Assembly (NCBI GenBank): GCA_005881295.1
Contig: VBHS01000410.1
Coordinates: 1-7,009 of the forward strand
Source: Chloroflexota bacterium
Lineage (GTDB): Bacteria > Chloroflexota > Ktedonobacteria > Ktedonobacterales > Ktedonobacteraceae
Direction: 5' to 3'
Length of the DNA stretch: 7,009 nucleotides
The position numbers were made by a program, and so were the translations under genes. This document shows positions 6,559-7,009 of this stretch, in pieces (positions within the stretch are counted from its first letter, which is position 1; each line of letters starts with the position of its first letter). The notes beneath the pieces were generated by a model, which was not told where the DNA came from, ran no database searches, and saw only the letters and a list, made by a program, of their open reading frames with translations.

Positions 6559-7009
6559 CGAGGAGGAGGAAGCTCCTCAGGTGCTCTAGCCTTATCCAGT
6601 TGTGTTTGTGTAATAAAAGCTCCTCTGAGATTTGCCTCTTTGAGGTATGCCCCTGTCAGGTCAGCGCCGGCGAAGTTGGCCTCGCTAAGATCGGCATTGT
6701 TGAAGTTGGTATCTATCAGGACTGCATCGGTGAAGTTTGCCCTGGTGAAATTAGCCTCCGTAGCGTCTGCTCCACTGAGATCAGCACTAGTCAAGTTGGC
6801 CTCGCTCACATCGGCTTTTCTCAAGTCCGCACCAATCATGATGGACCAACTGAGGTTTGCTTTACTCAGGTTCGCGCCACTTATCGTTGCACCACTCAGG
6901 TTAACTCGACTTAGATTAGCACCACTTAGATTACTATTGCTCAGGTCTTCTTCATGCAGATCTGGCTCCTCGCTGGGGTTTTGTTGCCGCCATGTATTCC
7001 AGGCATTTG
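6555..7009 (-). CDS. Pentapeptide-repeat protein (5' end outside window)
   Basis: The minus-strand frame is open to the right edge, giving 150 complete codons and a TAA stop at 6555-6557. An internal ATG at 6837-6839 is not the start, because good repeats continue upstream of it and no other start codon occurs before the edge. The visible N-terminal stretch NAWNTWRQQNPSEEPDL resembles a short WNxWRxxNP cap that I recall before repeats in other pentapeptide proteins, so the true start is probably not far beyond the edge. Then come 24 repeats of A(D/N)LxX type (for example GANLS, GADLT, EANFT), expected to fold as about six coils of a right-handed quadrilateral beta-helix, and a non-repeat tail KARAPEELPPPR. 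No signal peptide or membrane segment is visible. Function is unknown; gyrase protection is known for some family members but nothing here points to it. It converges on menE and has no evident link to menaquinone. Confidence 0.88.
   Translation of the reverse strand, partial: NAWNTWRQQNPSEEPDLHEEDLSNSNLSGANLSRVNLSGATISGANLSKANLSWSIMIGADLRKADVSEANLTSADLSGADATEANFTRANFTDAVLIDTNFNNADLSEANFAGADLTGAYLKEANLRGAFITQTQLDKARAPEELPPPR
6563..6578. other. Short hairpin at the convergent gene ends, possible weak terminator
   Basis: GAGGAG (6563-6568) and CTCCTC (6573-6578) form a perfect 6-bp stem with the 4-base loop GAAG, 5 bases past the menE stop. It lies inside the 3' end of the pentapeptide gene (tail residues PEELPPP). 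No T-run follows on either strand, so an intrinsic terminator is doubtful, but it is the only stem-loop I noticed near the point where the two transcripts meet. Confidence 0.3.
6594..6953 (-). repeat. 15-bp periodic coding repeat (24 pentapeptide units)
   Basis: Read on the minus strand, 360 bases split into 24 units of 15 bases without any length change, from EEDLS to QTQLD. The centre position is mostly Leu or Phe and the residue two before it mostly Ala. The unit WSIMI (eighth) departs most, with Trp and Met in place of the small consensus residues. Bases are not identical between units, so this is a protein-level repeat rather than a recent DNA expansion. Confidence 0.85.

Noticed and set aside
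6559..6590. Strong Shine-Dalgarno-like run (GAGGAGGAGG) after menE
   Set aside because: The GTG that follows is succeeded by a stop codon two codons later, so nothing is translated from it; the purines are the complement of the Glu/Leu/Pro-rich tail of the pentapeptide gene.
6600..6914. Plus-strand ORF of 104 codons with periodic Val/Cys/Ser residues
   Set aside because: Its periodicity is the complement of the pentapeptide repeat on the minus strand, which has the known A(D/N)LxX pattern.
6594..6953. CRISPR-like or satellite array suggested by 15-base periodicity
   Set aside because: The units are not conserved at base level, there are no spacers, and the period is explained by pentapeptide coding.

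Overview
The window holds most of a classical (o-succinylbenzoate) menaquinone operon, transcribed left to right in the order menF-menD-menH-menB/menC-menE. A pentapeptide-repeat gene converges on it from the right edge. Family assignments rest on conserved motifs read from the translations and on remembered family sequences; no database was searched. The host is a bacterium with moderately high GC and frequent GTG/TTG starts. The Bacillus-like menF-D-H-B core, Bacillus-like MenD, MenH and OSB-synthase sequences, and a neighbour with a WNxWR-capped pentapeptide repeat would suit a Chloroflexota/Ktedonobacteria-type genome, but that placement is a low-confidence inference.

Layout: 1-572 is the C-terminal part of isochorismate synthase (menF), whose 5' end lies outside the window. 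583-2327 is menD, broken by a 95-bp tandem duplication (752-846 and 847-941) that shifts the frame; its C-terminus is also about 50-60 residues short. 2324-3160 is menH (SHCHC synthase), overlapping the menD stop as GTGA. 3179-5029 is one long ORF in which a complete 272-residue MenB runs without a stop into MenC (o-succinylbenzoate synthase); the MenC part lacks its usual first ~25-30 residues but keeps all catalytic residues. 5026-6558 is menE (OSB-CoA ligase), overlapping the menB/menC stop as TTGA. 6555-7009 on the minus strand is the C-terminal part of a pentapeptide-repeat protein with 24 five-residue repeats; its stop codon interlocks with that of menE in TTAA. No intergenic stretch is longer than about 20 bases, and I see no RNA gene, insertion sequence, CRISPR array or convincing promoter.

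Together the genes would take chorismate to isochorismate (MenF), SEPHCHC (MenD), SHCHC (MenH), OSB (MenC), OSB-CoA (MenE) and DHNA-CoA (MenB). As written, MenD cannot be made intact, so the chain is interrupted at its second step unless a second menD exists, the duplication is reversible, or the assembly is wrong here. Three rearrangements in one otherwise well-conserved operon (95-bp duplication, loss of the menD 3' end, loss of the menB/menC boundary) are the main point of interest. They could be real decay, a real gene fusion plus a reversible lesion, or an artefact of the assembly.
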